DNA from: an endosymbiont of Lamellibrachia barhami
GTDB lineage: Bacteria; Pseudomonadota; Gammaproteobacteria; Chromatiales; Chromatiaceae
Length of the DNA: 64,000 nt
Direction of reading: 5' to 3'
NCBI RefSeq assembly: GCF_011947365.2
Contig: NZ_JAAVSH020000001.1
Span: 857,586-921,585, forward strand
Below are positions 17,733 through 27,426 of this stretch, piece after piece. Within the stretch, counting starts at the first letter, position 1, and each line of letters begins with the position of its first letter. The notes beneath the pieces were generated by a model. That model saw only the letters and a list, made by a program, of their open reading frames with translations, did not search any database and was not told the DNA's origin. Made by a program: the position numbers and the translations under genes.

Positions 17733-18810
17733 ATGGCTAAAGTCCCCCCCCGCACCCCCATCGAGAGCGGCTGCCCCGACGGCATTCAGTATATGCATCC
17801 GGTAATGCGCAGCAATTTCGGCCAGTGGAAATACCATGAAGACCCGCAACCCGGCGTACTGCGCCATGTGGCAAAGGGGGGGGGATGAAATCTGGACAGT
17901 GCGGGCCGGCACTCAGCGGATTCTCGATCTCTTCACTTTGCGCAAGCTCTGTGAGATCGGCAACCGTTATGCCGACGGTTATGTGCGTTTTACCATCCGC
18001 AGCAATATTGAATACATGGTGGCGGACGGAGCTAAAGTCGCGCCCCTCATCCAGGCACTGGAGAGTGAAGGGTTCGTCGTGGGGGGTACCCGCAACTCTG
18101 TCACCTCCATCTCCCACACCCAGGGGTGGTTGCACTGCGACATACCCGCCACAGACGCCTCTGGGGTGGTCAAATCGATGATGGATGAACTGGTGGATGA
18201 GTTCACAAGCTGGCAGATGCCAAACCGGGTGCATATCACAACCTCCTGTTGCCAGATCAACTGCGGTGGCCAGGGCGATATCGCGATCAATATTCAACAC
18301 ACCAAACCTCCCAGAATTGACCATAGTAAGGTCGCCAATATCTGTGAACGGCCTTTGGTAGTGGCCCGCTGTCCCGTGGCTGCCATAAGGCCGGCGATGG
18401 TAAACGGCAAACCCTCACTGGAAGTGGATGAACGAAAATGCATCTGCTGCGGTGCCTGTTACCCACCTTGTCCGCCCATGCAGATCAACGATCCCGAACA
18501 CTCCAAGCTCGCAATCTGGGTAGGGGGTAACCATTCGAATGCCCGCAGTCGGCCCACTTTTCAAAAGCTGGTTGTGGCAGGTATCCCCAACAATCCACCC
18601 CGCTGGCCGGAGGTCACGGCCATCGTAAAGCGTATACTCGCTGCCTATAAAAACAGCGCACAGGATTGGGAACGGATCAGTGACTGGATCGATCGCATCG
18701 GCTGGAAGCAATTTTTTGAATTAACGGATCTCCCGTTCACTAAATACCATATCGATGATTGGCGCTATGCCAGAAAGAGTCTGAACTCATCGAGTTATAT
18801 CCATTTTTGA
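17733..18810 (+). CDS. dsrB: Dissimilatory sulfite reductase beta subunit, interrupted by a +1 frameshift in a G9 tract
   Basis: DsrB, partner of DsrA. The first frame starts at ATG 17733 (CGGAG 6 bases upstream) with the DsrB N-terminus (PIESGCPDGIQYMHPVMRSN, GQWKYHEDPQPGVLRHVA) and runs into TGA at 17886-17888. The rest continues in the next frame, from GGDEIWTVRAGTQ to the normal end SSSYIHF at 18810. The switch is at A3G9 (17873-17884 or so); eight Gs would give an unbroken 358-residue protein. Cofactor motifs TSCCQINCGGQG, ARCPVAAIRP and CICCGACYPPCPPM are intact. A sequencing miscall is most likely; slippage or phase variation is possible. Confidence 0.88.
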
Positions 18811-18815
18811 ACAGG

Positions 18816-18837
18816 CCTACCCCTATTTATTGGTAGG
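18816..18837. terminator. Possible hairpin between convergent dsrB and putA
   Basis: Arms CCTACC (18816-18821) and GGTAGG (18832-18837) around a 10-base loop, in the 37-base spacer where dsrB and putA converge. It lacks a clear T tract, so it is only a weak candidate for a two-way terminator. Confidence 0.35.
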
Positions 18838-18847
18838 GGACAAGGTA

Positions 18848-21800
18848 TCAGTCGTCGAGGGACAGCAGCCGGGCATTACCTCCCACTGCCGCAGTGTTCA
18901 CCGTAATACTCCGTTCCGTCGAGTAACGCAAAAGGGTATAGGGACCACCCGCCTTGGGGCCGGTTCCGGAGAGTCCCTCGCCACCAAAGGGTTGCACGCC
19001 TACCACTGCACCGATCATGTTGCGGTTGACGTAAGTGTTGCCGATGGGCAGCTGTTGCTGGATATAGCGCACCGTCTCATCGATACGGCTGTGAATACCC
19101 AGCGTCAGTCCATAACCGGTTTGCCGAATCGAGGCCAATACCTGATCCAGTGAATTCGCCGGGTAGCGAATGACATGCAGGATGGGGCCAAAGACCTCTT
19201 GGGGCAGTTGCGACAGGGCATCAATTTCGTAGAGATGAGGTGCAAAGAAGCTCCCCTGCTGGTGTTTGGCTGCAAGTGGCAACGCGTACAACCGGCGCCC
19301 TTCAATATCCATTCGATTGACATGCGCCTGCAGCACTTTACAGGCCTGGTGGTCAATCACGGGTCCCACATCCGTGGAGAGGCGACTTGGATCTCCCATC
19401 GTCAACTCCTCCATAGCGCCTGACAGCATCGGCAGAATTCTGGGGGCAATCTCCTCTTGCAGAAAGAGTACGCGCAACGCAGAACAACGCTGCCCTGCAC
19501 TGTTGAAAGCGGATTGAATAACGTCTGAAACCGTCTGTTCCGGTAGTGCTGAACTATCGACAATCATCGCGTTTTGCCCACCGGTTTCAGCAATCAGCGG
19601 GACAATGGGGCCTGGGCGATTAGCCAATACCTGATTGATCTGCCGGGCCGTCTCCGTGGAGCCGGTAAACGCCACCCCGGCAACCCGCCGATCCTTTAGC
19701 AGCAGTGCACCCAAATCAGCACCCCTGCCGGGGAGAAGCTGTACCACTTCCAGCGGAATGCCCGCTGTATGCAGCAGCTCAACAATGCGCATAGCCGTCA
19801 GCGGTGTCTGACTGGCTGGCTTGGCGATCACCGTGTTGCCCGCAGCCAGTGCAGCCGCAATCTGGCCACTGAAGATAGCAATGGGGAAATTCCAGGGGCT
19901 GATGCAGACAAAGAGCCCACGGCCGTGCAGACTCATCCGGTTCTCTTCTCCCGTGGGTCCGGGGAGTATTCGTGGCTGGGCAAATTCACGCCGCAGTTGA
20001 GCGGCATAGTAGCGAAAAAAATCGATCGCCTCCCGCACCTCGGAGAGGGCGTCAGGGATGGTTCGGCCACCCTCCAGAATGGAGAGCGCCGCCAATTCCA
20101 GCTGATTTGTTTGCAGCTGTTCAGCCGCTTTATCCAGCAGTTCCGCTCTCTGCAATGGGGCCACCCTTTCCCAGGATCCGGCCGCAGATTCAGCCGCTTG
20201 CATCGCTTGATCGACACTGGCTGGGGAGGATTCAACGACACTGCCGATGACGGATTGGTCGGCGGGATTGAAGATGTCTTTCGTTTCACCCTCCAGCCCT
20301 CTGCCGGAAATGAGGGGCATGGCTTGCCAGTTGACGGCCTGGCATAACTCCAGCGCACGATAGACTTCTTGCCTGACAGAGGTATGGTCCAGATTAAGCC
20401 CCAGGGAGTTTTTACGTTCGGCGCCATAGAGTGCAGGTGGTATCGGAATGGCCGGGTGCCTGATCTGTTCATAGCCATCAAGCTTCTCAAGGGGGTCGGC
20501 AATGATCGAATCGAGTGATACCGCCTCATCCTCAATACGATTGACAAAAGATGAGTTGGCGCCATTCTCCAGCAGACGTCGAACCAGATAGGGCAGTAGT
20601 GCTTCATGATCGCCCACCGGTGCGTAGAGACGGCATGGGACCTGAAACTCCTTATCTTCAGTGATGCAATCAAAAAGCGCATCCCCCATGCCGTGCAGTC
20701 GCTGTAATTCATACCCACCCTCTCCTTCAGCCATTATCTGTAGGCTGGCAATGGTATGGGCATTGTGGCTGGCAAATTGAGGATAAAAACAGTCACCCGC
20801 TGCAAACAGCTGCTGCGCACAAACCAGATATGAGAGATCCGTTGCCGACTTGCGGGTGAAGACCGGATAGTCTTGCAGTCCCAACTGTTGCACCCGCTTA
20901 ATCTCACTGTCCCAGTAGGCGCCTTTGGCCAGACGGACAGGGATGCGTCTACCCACATCACGGGCCAAAGTCTGCAGCCACTCAATCACCGCCGACGCAC
21001 GTTTTTGATAGGCTTGGACCGCAAGCCCAAATCCCTCCCAGTCACCCAGTCTGCCATCTCTGTAAACGGCTGAAAACAGCTCCAATGAGAGGTTGAGACG
21101 GTCTGCCTCTTCGGCATCCACAGTCAATGTCAGACCGGTCTGCGAAGCCTGCAGCGCCAGTTCAGTAAGGCGCGGCGTCAGCTCTCTGATAACCCGTGAC
21201 CGCTGACAGAATTCATAACGGGGATGGAGTGCAGAGAGCTTGACGGAGACGCCATCGGCAGCGGCACCTCCCTGGGAGTCTGCTGGTGTCAGTCGGCCTA
21301 ACAGGCTGATGGCATTTTTGTAGGCGCTGAAGTAGCGGTCGGCGTCAGCCTGAGTCAGGGCGGCCTCACCCAACATGTCAAAGGAGTAGCGATAATTTTG
21401 GGGATAGTGATTCCGTCCCCGCTCCACCGCCTCCTCGATTGAACGTCCAAGCACAAACTGGTGGGCGATGATCCGCATGCCTTGTTTGATGGCGGTTCGG
21501 ACCAGAGGCTCGCCACTTCGTTTGGCCAGGGCATGCAGCGTTGCCTGAGCGTCACCCAGGGAGTCCGGCAACTTCACCAGCCTGCCGGTCAACATCAGTC
21601 CCCAGGTCGATGCGTTGACGAACAGCGAGTGGCTCTGTCCCAGGTGCCCCTTCCAGTTTGCGCGGGTCAGTTTGTCCCGGATCAGGCGATCAACCGTGTC
21701 GCTATCCGGAATCCGCAGTAGCGCTTCGGCCAGACACATCAATACCACCCCCTCATCCGATGAGAGGTCGTACTCATGCATAAAGGCTTCGATGCCGCCC

Positions 21801-22012
21801 TTGGCGGCCTGCTCCCGGCGCACGGCAAGCACCAGTTTCCGGGCCCGTTGCTGGATTCGCTGCCGTTGCTCAGAGGTCAGCTTGAAGGTGGATCGCAGGG
21901 AGCGTACCCACTCATCCTCATCAGCGAGATAGGCACGGTCGATGGCTGCTTGCAGTGGTCCGCCGCTAGATTCAGAGTGTCTGGAAGCCATCAGATCCCA
22001 CCCTGCCGGCAC
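18848..22012 (-). CDS. putA: Bifunctional proline dehydrogenase / L-glutamate gamma-semialdehyde dehydrogenase
   Basis: A 1054-residue PutA that oxidises proline to glutamate, passing electrons to quinone through FAD and then to NAD+. The N-terminal helical arm is followed by the proline dehydrogenase barrel (about residues 170-480; LTVDAEEADRLNLSLELF, VRLAKGAYWDSEIKRVQ) and the aldehyde dehydrogenase domain (about 560-1030; ISPWNFPIAIFSGQI, the Glu in ETGGQNAMIV, catalytic Cys in SAGQRCSALRV). There is no N-terminal ribbon-helix-helix repressor domain and no C-terminal extension, so it is the short, non-regulatory PutA type. An alternative start is Met8. Confidence 0.95.
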   Translation of the reverse strand: MPAGWDLMASRHSESSGGPLQAAIDRAYLADEDEWVRSLRSTFKLTSEQRQRIQQRARKLVLAVRREQAAKGGIEAFMHEYDLSSDEGVVLMCLAEALLRIPDSDTVDRLIRDKLTRANWKGHLGQSHSLFVNASTWGLMLTGRLVKLPDSLGDAQATLHALAKRSGEPLVRTAIKQGMRIIAHQFVLGRSIEEAVERGRNHYPQNYRYSFDMLGEAALTQADADRYFSAYKNAISLLGRLTPADSQGGAAADGVSVKLSALHPRYEFCQRSRVIRELTPRLTELALQASQTGLTLTVDAEEADRLNLSLELFSAVYRDGRLGDWEGFGLAVQAYQKRASAVIEWLQTLARDVGRRIPVRLAKGAYWDSEIKRVQQLGLQDYPVFTRKSATDLSYLVCAQQLFAAGDCFYPQFASHNAHTIASLQIMAEGEGGYELQRLHGMGDALFDCITEDKEFQVPCRLYAPVGDHEALLPYLVRRLLENGANSSFVNRIEDEAVSLDSIIADPLEKLDGYEQIRHPAIPIPPALYGAERKNSLGLNLDHTSVRQEVYRALELCQAVNWQAMPLISGRGLEGETKDIFNPADQSVIGSVVESSPASVDQAMQAAESAAGSWERVAPLQRAELLDKAAEQLQTNQLELAALSILEGGRTIPDALSEVREAIDFFRYYAAQLRREFAQPRILPGPTGEENRMSLHGRGLFVCISPWNFPIAIFSGQIAAALAAGNTVIAKPASQTPLTAMRIVELLHTAGIPLEVVQLLPGRGADLGALLLKDRRVAGVAFTGSTETARQINQVLANRPGPIVPLIAETGGQNAMIVDSSALPEQTVSDVIQSAFNSAGQRCSALRVLFLQEEIAPRILPMLSGAMEELTMGDPSRLSTDVGPVIDHQACKVLQAHVNRMDIEGRRLYALPLAAKHQQGSFFAPHLYEIDALSQLPQEVFGPILHVIRYPANSLDQVLASIRQTGYGLTLGIHSRIDETVRYIQQQLPIGNTYVNRNMIGAVVGVQPFGGEGLSGTGPKAGGPYTLLRYSTERSITVNTAAVGGNARLLSLDD

Positions 22013-22047
22013 CGGGTTTGTTGCTGCTCGGGTTTGCCTGGTGTCCG

Positions 22048-23226
22048 TCAGAAATAGCGGGCCAGGTTGAATTCAATATAGTCATCCTGACTGATAGTGT
22101 AGAGCGGATCCTCTTCCGGTACATTAATCCAGAGGCGGATTTGAGCGGATGCCTTCCAGGCATCACCGATGCGGCGGCTCGCCTCCAGATTATATAACCA
22201 GGCGCTTGAATCCATGTCCTTGATGATGCCGGTCAGCAGTTCACTACTCTGCTCGTCGTTGGCAGTCAGGCGCAGACCGATAAAAGTGTCGTTCTCGAAA
22301 GCGATGGGGGCATTGTCGCCCCGTTCGTCATACATGTACTCGGCCAGCACCCCAAGGTCCATATTGCTATCGCCCAGACCGATGAAGGTGTATTCAAAAC
22401 CACCGGTGTAGGAGAAGACATCCTCCCTATCCGATCTGCTGTAGAGCGCCTCAAGTTTCCACAGCCAGTCTCCTTTGGTTGCCTGCAGGTCGAGACTGGT
22501 CTGATGAATGAGTTCGTAATAGGGCGCCAATACGATCTCATTGGCGCTGTTTAGGACGGGTTGCAGGAGAGGATTGCGGTTGGTGCCGTAGAAGTGGGCG
22601 AGTCCGATATCCCAGTCGCCAAGCGAGTGGGACCAGCGCAGGGCCAGATCGACGCGCTTGTTCCCGGCGCTGGACTCATAGCTTGCCAGATCGTTGCCCA
22701 CTCTGGGATGTGAGCGCAGACGACCCTCCTCACCAGGAAAAGTCCGCTCCCGGAAGCCGGGCAGGGCAAACATGTCCAGTACCCCCCAGCTCTTTTCGAA
22801 TGAGAGCTTGATCATGGGTTGGCCGAGCTTCTGCTCGCCGTCCGGGTTTTCCAACAAGTCAGTCTGGTTGATGACATCCACCAGATGGCGTGCCTCGGTG
22901 ACACCCCAGAAGACCTTGCCGATTCCTGCCTGAACCTCCCACTCGTCGCCGACATGGGTCCAGAGCAGTTCGCGGATGTCGGCATGGGTGCGATTGTTAT
23001 CCTGGGAATCCCAGCGCAGGAAGGGACGAAAGATGAAACTTTGGCGGTCGTTGTCCCAGGCGTGGTAGTACTCGGGTTCGAATGCCAGGGAGAGGGTGCT
23101 GTCACTCTGTGCCGGATTGAGTGCCTCCTGGGTGAAGTAGCGCCCCTGGCCTTCGATATAACCTGTCCATTCGCCGGCGCAGGCCAGTGATGGGATGAGG
23201 CAGAGGGCTTTGATCCAGTGTTTCAT
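22048..23226 (-). CDS. Predicted outer-membrane beta-barrel protein, linked to RND transporter
   Basis: A 392-residue protein with a signal peptide (MKHWIKALCLIPSLACA, cleavage near AGEW). It is rich in alternating aromatic and polar strands and ends in ...FNLARYF, the terminal Phe typical of BamA-inserted barrels. Homologues resemble DUF1302-like barrels that occur next to RND/MMPL exporters and LolA-like proteins, and the same set is present here. Role is inferred: outer-membrane partner in export of a lipid or hydrophobic compound. It follows the LolA-like gene with a 155-base spacer holding two REP-like elements. Confidence 0.7.
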   Translation of the reverse strand: MKHWIKALCLIPSLACAGEWTGYIEGQGRYFTQEALNPAQSDSTLSLAFEPEYYHAWDNDRQSFIFRPFLRWDSQDNNRTHADIRELLWTHVGDEWEVQAGIGKVFWGVTEARHLVDVINQTDLLENPDGEQKLGQPMIKLSFEKSWGVLDMFALPGFRERTFPGEEGRLRSHPRVGNDLASYESSAGNKRVDLALRWSHSLGDWDIGLAHFYGTNRNPLLQPVLNSANEIVLAPYYELIHQTSLDLQATKGDWLWKLEALYSRSDREDVFSYTGGFEYTFIGLGDSNMDLGVLAEYMYDERGDNAPIAFENDTFIGLRLTANDEQSSELLTGIIKDMDSSAWLYNLEASRRIGDAWKASAQIRLWINVPEEDPLYTISQDDYIEFNLARYF

Positions 23227-23262
23227 TTATGTGCTGTTTGGTCTTTGATCGGTTTTTCCGGC

Positions 23263-23295
23263 GTAGGCCGGTTCAAGCGGAGCGGAACCGGCTAC
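23263..23295 (+). repeat. REP-like element
   Basis: GTAGGCCGGTTCAAGCGGAG then CGGAACCGGCTAC, a member of the family at 672 and 9309. It lies between the barrel and LolA-like genes and forms an inverted pair with 23319-23349. Confidence 0.7.
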
Positions 23296-23318
23296 CACAG
23301 ATATTTTTCGGTTAGAAA

Positions 23319-23349
23319 CGCCCGATCCGCTGTGCATGATCGGGCCTGC
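23319..23349 (-). repeat. REP-like element
   Basis: CGCCCGATCCGCTGTGCATG then ATCGGGCCTGC, inverted relative to 23263-23295. Because both genes around it are on the same strand, the pair sits inside a probable transcript and may set differential mRNA levels. Confidence 0.7.
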
Positions 23350-23381
23350 ACTCTGATCTGTTCAGCTGTCTCTGTTGGAAA

Positions 23382-24161
23382 TCACCGGGCGCGTTTGAGA
23401 CTGTTCTTGCCGAAGTTGGAGGCTTTCAGGCCAGCGCGAAACTTGTAATCCTCCCAGGTGAGCAAGGTGCTCTTCCCGGTCTGGTGGTTCTGCATGAACA
23501 TTTCACTGGCCCGCCAGAAACGGTCTAGATACTGCTTGTAGTCCTTGAATTCCAGGGTTTTCAGTAGCGATTGTTTCCGGTCATAGAACTCGATCTTCAG
23601 CGGGATGTATTCTGCCTTGTCGATCCAAACCACCTGACGGGTGTAGCCGGAGTTGGGATCCACGGGATAGCGTTCCTGAACCATGGCATCTTTGCCGTTG
23701 AGCGGTTCATCGCGGATATATTTGTAGGTGTACTTCTCCACCTCCTGCGATGACAGATCCTCGTAGGCGAACTCACTGCCCATGAAGGGACCGGATTTGT
23801 TGCGCGATGCGATGCGCTTCACCCGTTTGAGCGCCGGGAGGTAGAGCCACTGATCGTCTGAACCCGTCTTATGGGAGTAGCTCAGAAGGGCGGTGCCTTT
23901 TACATCCCGTGGGCGATCAAAAATGATCAGCGTCTTGTCACCATCATTCTCAACCTCCAGGGCCTTGGTGCGCATGTGGCGGAGGCTCTCCTCCCCATGT
24001 TTGTTGCGCAGCAGCATGGTCATGGTGGCTTTGAAGTCGTGGAAGCCTGTGTCGCGGCGATCCACCTCCCTGGCAATCTCCAGGCCCTGCTCTTCCGGCG
24101 TCATGGCGTTACCGGTTAGCGGCAGCAAGCTGCAGAGAGCGATGAGCAACAATCGTTTCAT
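23382..24161 (-). CDS. LolA-like outer membrane lipoprotein-sorting protein
   Basis: A 259-residue periplasmic protein of the COG2834-type LolA/LolB fold. ATG 24161 gives a clean signal peptide (MKRLLLIALCSLLPLTGNA); longer upstream reading is not signal-like. The family signatures DDQWLYLPALKRVKRIASRNKSGPFMGSEFAYEDLS and the following DGK-Tyr pattern are evident. Its ATG overlaps the TGA of the RND gene (ATGA), so the two are translationally coupled. Such proteins are thought to carry hydrophobic cargo across the periplasm for MMPL/RND pumps; cargo is unknown. Confidence 0.82.
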   Translation of the reverse strand: MKRLLLIALCSLLPLTGNAMTPEEQGLEIAREVDRRDTGFHDFKATMTMLLRNKHGEESLRHMRTKALEVENDGDKTLIIFDRPRDVKGTALLSYSHKTGSDDQWLYLPALKRVKRIASRNKSGPFMGSEFAYEDLSSQEVEKYTYKYIRDEPLNGKDAMVQERYPVDPNSGYTRQVVWIDKAEYIPLKIEFYDRKQSLLKTLEFKDYKQYLDRFWRASEMFMQNHQTGKSTLLTWEDYKFRAGLKASNFGKNSLKRAR

Positions 24162-26439
24162 TTTGTTCGGCCTCCGAAGAGCATCAGCAAGGGTGGCAGG
24201 AAAAGGAAGTCGGCCACCAGGGCAAATCCAATGGTAATTGCCGTCAGCAGGCCCATGCCGGCATTCAATTGAAAGTGGGAGAGGGCGAGGATGCCAAAGC
24301 CCAGCATCAGCACAAACGAGGTGACCCATAGCGCCGTGCCGACGGTGGAGAAGGCGTAGCGCACGGCATCCTCGGCATTCATACCCTGCTCCCTGCGGGC
24401 GCGCAGAAACTTGCTGAGAAAATGCACCGTGTCATCAACCACGATGCCCAGGGTCATGCCGCTGACCACCGAGAGGGCAAGACCAACCTCTCCTACGAGG
24501 AGCCCCCAGAGGCAAAGGCCATGCCGATGGGTATCAGGTTCGGCAGCAGGCTCAGTCCACCGATGCGCAGGGAGCGGAAGGCAAGGATAAGGATTGCGGA
24601 GATCATCACCAGTGCCGCAGTGGTGCCCTTTAGCATGGAGCGGATGTTCCTGCTGCCGATATGGGCAAACATGATGCTGGGACTGGCGCCATCCACTCTC
24701 ATGCCGGGTGCGTTCGTTGCCAGCCACTGCTGTGCGCGTTCTTCGATGGCCAGCATCTGCTGGGTGGAGATGCTCTCCAGCGTGACGATGAAGCGTGTCG
24801 CCGATTTCCTGACGTTGATCTGGTTGTTTAGATCCAATCCGAAGGGCAGCGAAAACTCATAGAGCAGCAGGTACTGCGCCGACAGGTCACGCTTGTCCGG
24901 CAGGCGATACCACTCATCGTCGTCCGCATGCATGTTCCGATTGAGCCGTTTCATGATATCGGTCAGCGTGTTGACGTGCAGGACGTTGGGTTGCTGCCGG
25001 TACCACTGGGCAAATTCTTCAATCTTCTGGAGAAATTCTGGATCGCTGACCCCGCCGACCTCTCCGGAATCGAGAGAGTATTCGATCATATAAATGCCTG
25101 TCAGATTGTCCGTCGCAAAATCGGTGGCGGTTCTGAACTCATTGGTTTCATCAAAATATTTGACGAACTGGTCGTCCAGCCGATTGTTGGGAATCTGTGT
25201 TATCAGGAACAGAATCGAGCCACCCACCACCCAAAGCAGTTTGATTTTGTGCCGGATTACGAATTCGGCAAGTTGCATCATTGCTCTGCTTCCGCGTGAA
25301 TCAGCGTTCATCGTCTTGACCGGCAGGATCATCATCATCGCCGGCAGCAGAGTGATGGAGAAAATGAATGCCAGGATGACACCCATTGCAGCCATATTAC
25401 CGAGATCCCGGAACGGCGGTGCATCGCTGAAGTTCAGACTCAAGAATCCGATAGCAGTGGTGATCGTGGTGAGAAAGATCGGCTGCAGATTGATCCGCAG
25501 GCTCTCCAGCAACGCATCCCGTTTGGCCAGACCCGCACGCATCCCATGCAGGAAGTTGACCAGGATATGCACACAGTCCGCTATCGCCAGGGTCATGATG
25601 ACGATGGGTACAGTGGTGGTTGGGGGAGAGAGTTTAATGTTAAGCCAACCTGCGAGTCCCATGGTGCCGAGTATCATCAGGATGATGACGATCAGGGTTG
25701 AAAAAGTGCCAGGGATAGAGCGTAACATCAGCGCGAGGGTGATCAATATCGCGACGAACATGGCCGGGTAGAGCGTTTTCATATCTTTTATAGAAGCTGC
25801 CGGGAACGCATTATTCATCATCACCATACCGGTGAGGTAGATCTTGATATGAGGATATTTCTGCTCGATCCGCTGCGCCAGTTTTTGCGCGGCCTCGGCA
25901 ACTTCAGGTACCTCGGTGAGCTTTTTTTCCGCCAGCTGAATCGTCACGTTGACACCCGTGACATGCGCCTTGGGTGAGATGAGGCGATGCACCAGGAGCG
26001 GGTCATTCACGGCGATCTTGCGAGCGCGTAGCAGATCATTATCCGACAAGCTGTCAGCCTTGCGGACCAAGTCGTCAACCACAAGATCATCGCCTTCGGC
26101 ATAGGTATGTTGGAAGTTGGTGACGGAATCGACGCGCAGCGAGTAGGGAATCTGCCAAGCTGCCTTGGTCAGCTCCTCAACGGCGCTCAAGGTTTTTCGG
26201 CTGAAGACCTTCCCGTCCTCCGGTGCCAACACAAACAGAACGTTGTCGTTTTTGGCATAAGTATTCTGCAACTGCTCAAAAGCGGTCAGCTGCGGATTCT
26301 CTTCGCTGAAGAACATCCGGTAGTCGTTGCTGAACTGCAGGTTTTTCATCCCTGCAGCCATGGCGAACGTGATGATGAAGGCCAATAGGATGACCAGAAA
26401 CTTCCTGTCCAGAATGAAACGAAAAAAACGCTCTTTCAT
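24158..26439 (-). CDS. RND/MMPL-family transporter, interrupted by a one-base deletion
   Basis: A large inner-membrane exporter of the MMPL (hydrophobe exporter) type, about 760 residues when both frames are joined. The first frame (start 26439) has the N-terminal helix, an extracytoplasmic loop, a 5-helix cluster (FVAILITLALMLRS onward) and the second loop, but stops after NLIPIGMAFASGGSS. The continuation GLLVGEVGLALSVVSGMTLGIVVDDTVHF is in the next frame and ends at 24158. Adding one base near 24513 (GCC to GGCC in gene sense, giving AFGLWGLLVG) restores the frame. Probably a sequencing error. It is coupled to the LolA-like gene by an ATGA overlap. Confidence 0.8.
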
Positions 26440-26485
26440 TTTGTTTCCATCGATTGTGATTATTTTTGATTTATATGTTTATGGG

Positions 26486-27079
26486 TCAGGTTCCCAGACT
26501 GTCCAGATAATTTAAAACAACTTTCCCACATCGCAACAGCACGGCTTTGTCTTGGGCATTTTTTGCCATGCTCATGCAGCCTTCCAGCGTCGCCACGATA
26601 AAAAGTGCGGTCTCCTCCGGGTCGATATCCTTCCTTACCTTACCAAGCTGTTGACCGTTTTGCAGTGCAGAAGAGATGGTTTGTAACCAGAGTTTATACA
26701 TAACGTCTGTTCGTTCCCTGAACCCTTGATCAATGGGAGACATCTCCTGGGCCAGATTGTTCAAGGGGCAGCCAAGTCGGATATCCTTCTCATTCAGCTG
26801 TTCACCGGCATTGATCAGGCAATCCTTCAATTGCGTAATTGGGTCATCCGTTGTTTCAGCCAACGGATCAAGCCAGAGGGTACGCAAATGGTCGCTGATT
26901 ACCTCTTCCAGAACAGCATAGCCCAGCGCTCTTTTGCTGTCGAAGTAGTGATAGAGTGCACCTTTGGTAACCCCAGCCTTGCCGAGTATTGCCGTCAGAC
27001 TGGCGGACTGGAAGCCCTTGCGGTGAATCTCATGAAATGCAGCGTTCAGCAGTACCTGGCGTGTCGTATCAGGTTGCAC
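26486..27079 (-). CDS. TetR-family transcriptional regulator
   Basis: A 197-residue TetR/AcrR-type repressor. The N-terminal helix-turn-helix is clear (FHEIHRKGFQSASLTAILGK, AGVTKGALYHYFDSKRALGYAV), followed by an all-helical ligand-binding domain. It stands upstream of the RND/LolA-like/barrel genes on the same strand, with a 46-base gap, and an operator-like palindrome lies 29 bases before its start. By family logic it represses itself and the exporter until a hydrophobic ligand binds; the ligand is unknown. Confidence 0.9.
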   Translation of the reverse strand: MQPDTTRQVLLNAAFHEIHRKGFQSASLTAILGKAGVTKGALYHYFDSKRALGYAVLEEVISDHLRTLWLDPLAETTDDPITQLKDCLINAGEQLNEKDIRLGCPLNNLAQEMSPIDQGFRERTDVMYKLWLQTISSALQNGQQLGKVRKDIDPEETALFIVATLEGCMSMAKNAQDKAVLLRCGKVVLNYLDSLGT

Positions 27080-27107
27080 TGTTCAAAATCCACAGTTTAA
27101 AGCAGAA

Positions 27108-27125
27108 ACATACCGACCAGTATGT
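27108..27125. promoter_or_regulatory. Probable TetR-family operator
   Basis: ACATACCGACCAGTATGT, an 18-base palindrome with perfect ACATAC/GTATGT outer arms. It is located 29 bases upstream of the tetR start, as expected for an autoregulated TetR protein. It may also affect the divergent small-protein/ATPase operon, whose promoter is about 45 bases away. Confidence 0.6.
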
Positions 27126-27167
27126 ATATCGATTGGAGAATTGTCAAAAATTGGTCGCTGTGAGGTG

Positions 27168-27196
27168 ATGACCTGCCCGCAAATTCTCCTTATACT
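27168..27196 (+). promoter_or_regulatory. Candidate sigma-70 promoter of the small protein/ATPase pair
   Basis: ATGACC (27168-27173), 17-base spacer, TATACT (27191-27196), 33 bases before the start codon at 27229. The -10 is a good match and the -35 a fair one. Confidence 0.45.
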
Positions 27197-27228
27197 CTAG
27201 CCGGAGATAAAACAAGCTGGAGATTTTC

Positions 27229-27426
27229 ATGTCTTTGCCCGACCAGACAGAGATCACAAAGGCCGAGGAAACTGGAGTTTCGGCCCAGGAATTCATTAAT
27301 TATTGCGAGGCGGAACGAGATCGTCGTCGAAACTCAGGAGATGAGTTCGATGAGGAGAGTTTTGCAGTCGCGATGGAGAGAGTGCTGCGTAAACTCAAGG
27401 TACTTGAAGACGAGGGATGGTCATGA
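27229..27426 (+). CDS. Small acidic protein coupled to a membrane-anchored ATPase
   Basis: A 65-residue, strongly charged protein (MSLPDQTEITKAEETGVS start, EDEGWS end) with predicted helices and no membrane segment. I do not recognise it. CTGGAG stands 6 bases before ATG 27229. Its TGA (27424-27426) overlaps the ATG of the ATPase gene at 27423, so the two are very probably made in fixed ratio. It may regulate or bind the ATPase; that is inference from coupling alone. Confidence 0.7.
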   Translation: MSLPDQTEITKAEETGVSAQEFINYCEAERDRRRNSGDEFDEESFAVAMERVLRKLKVLEDEGWS

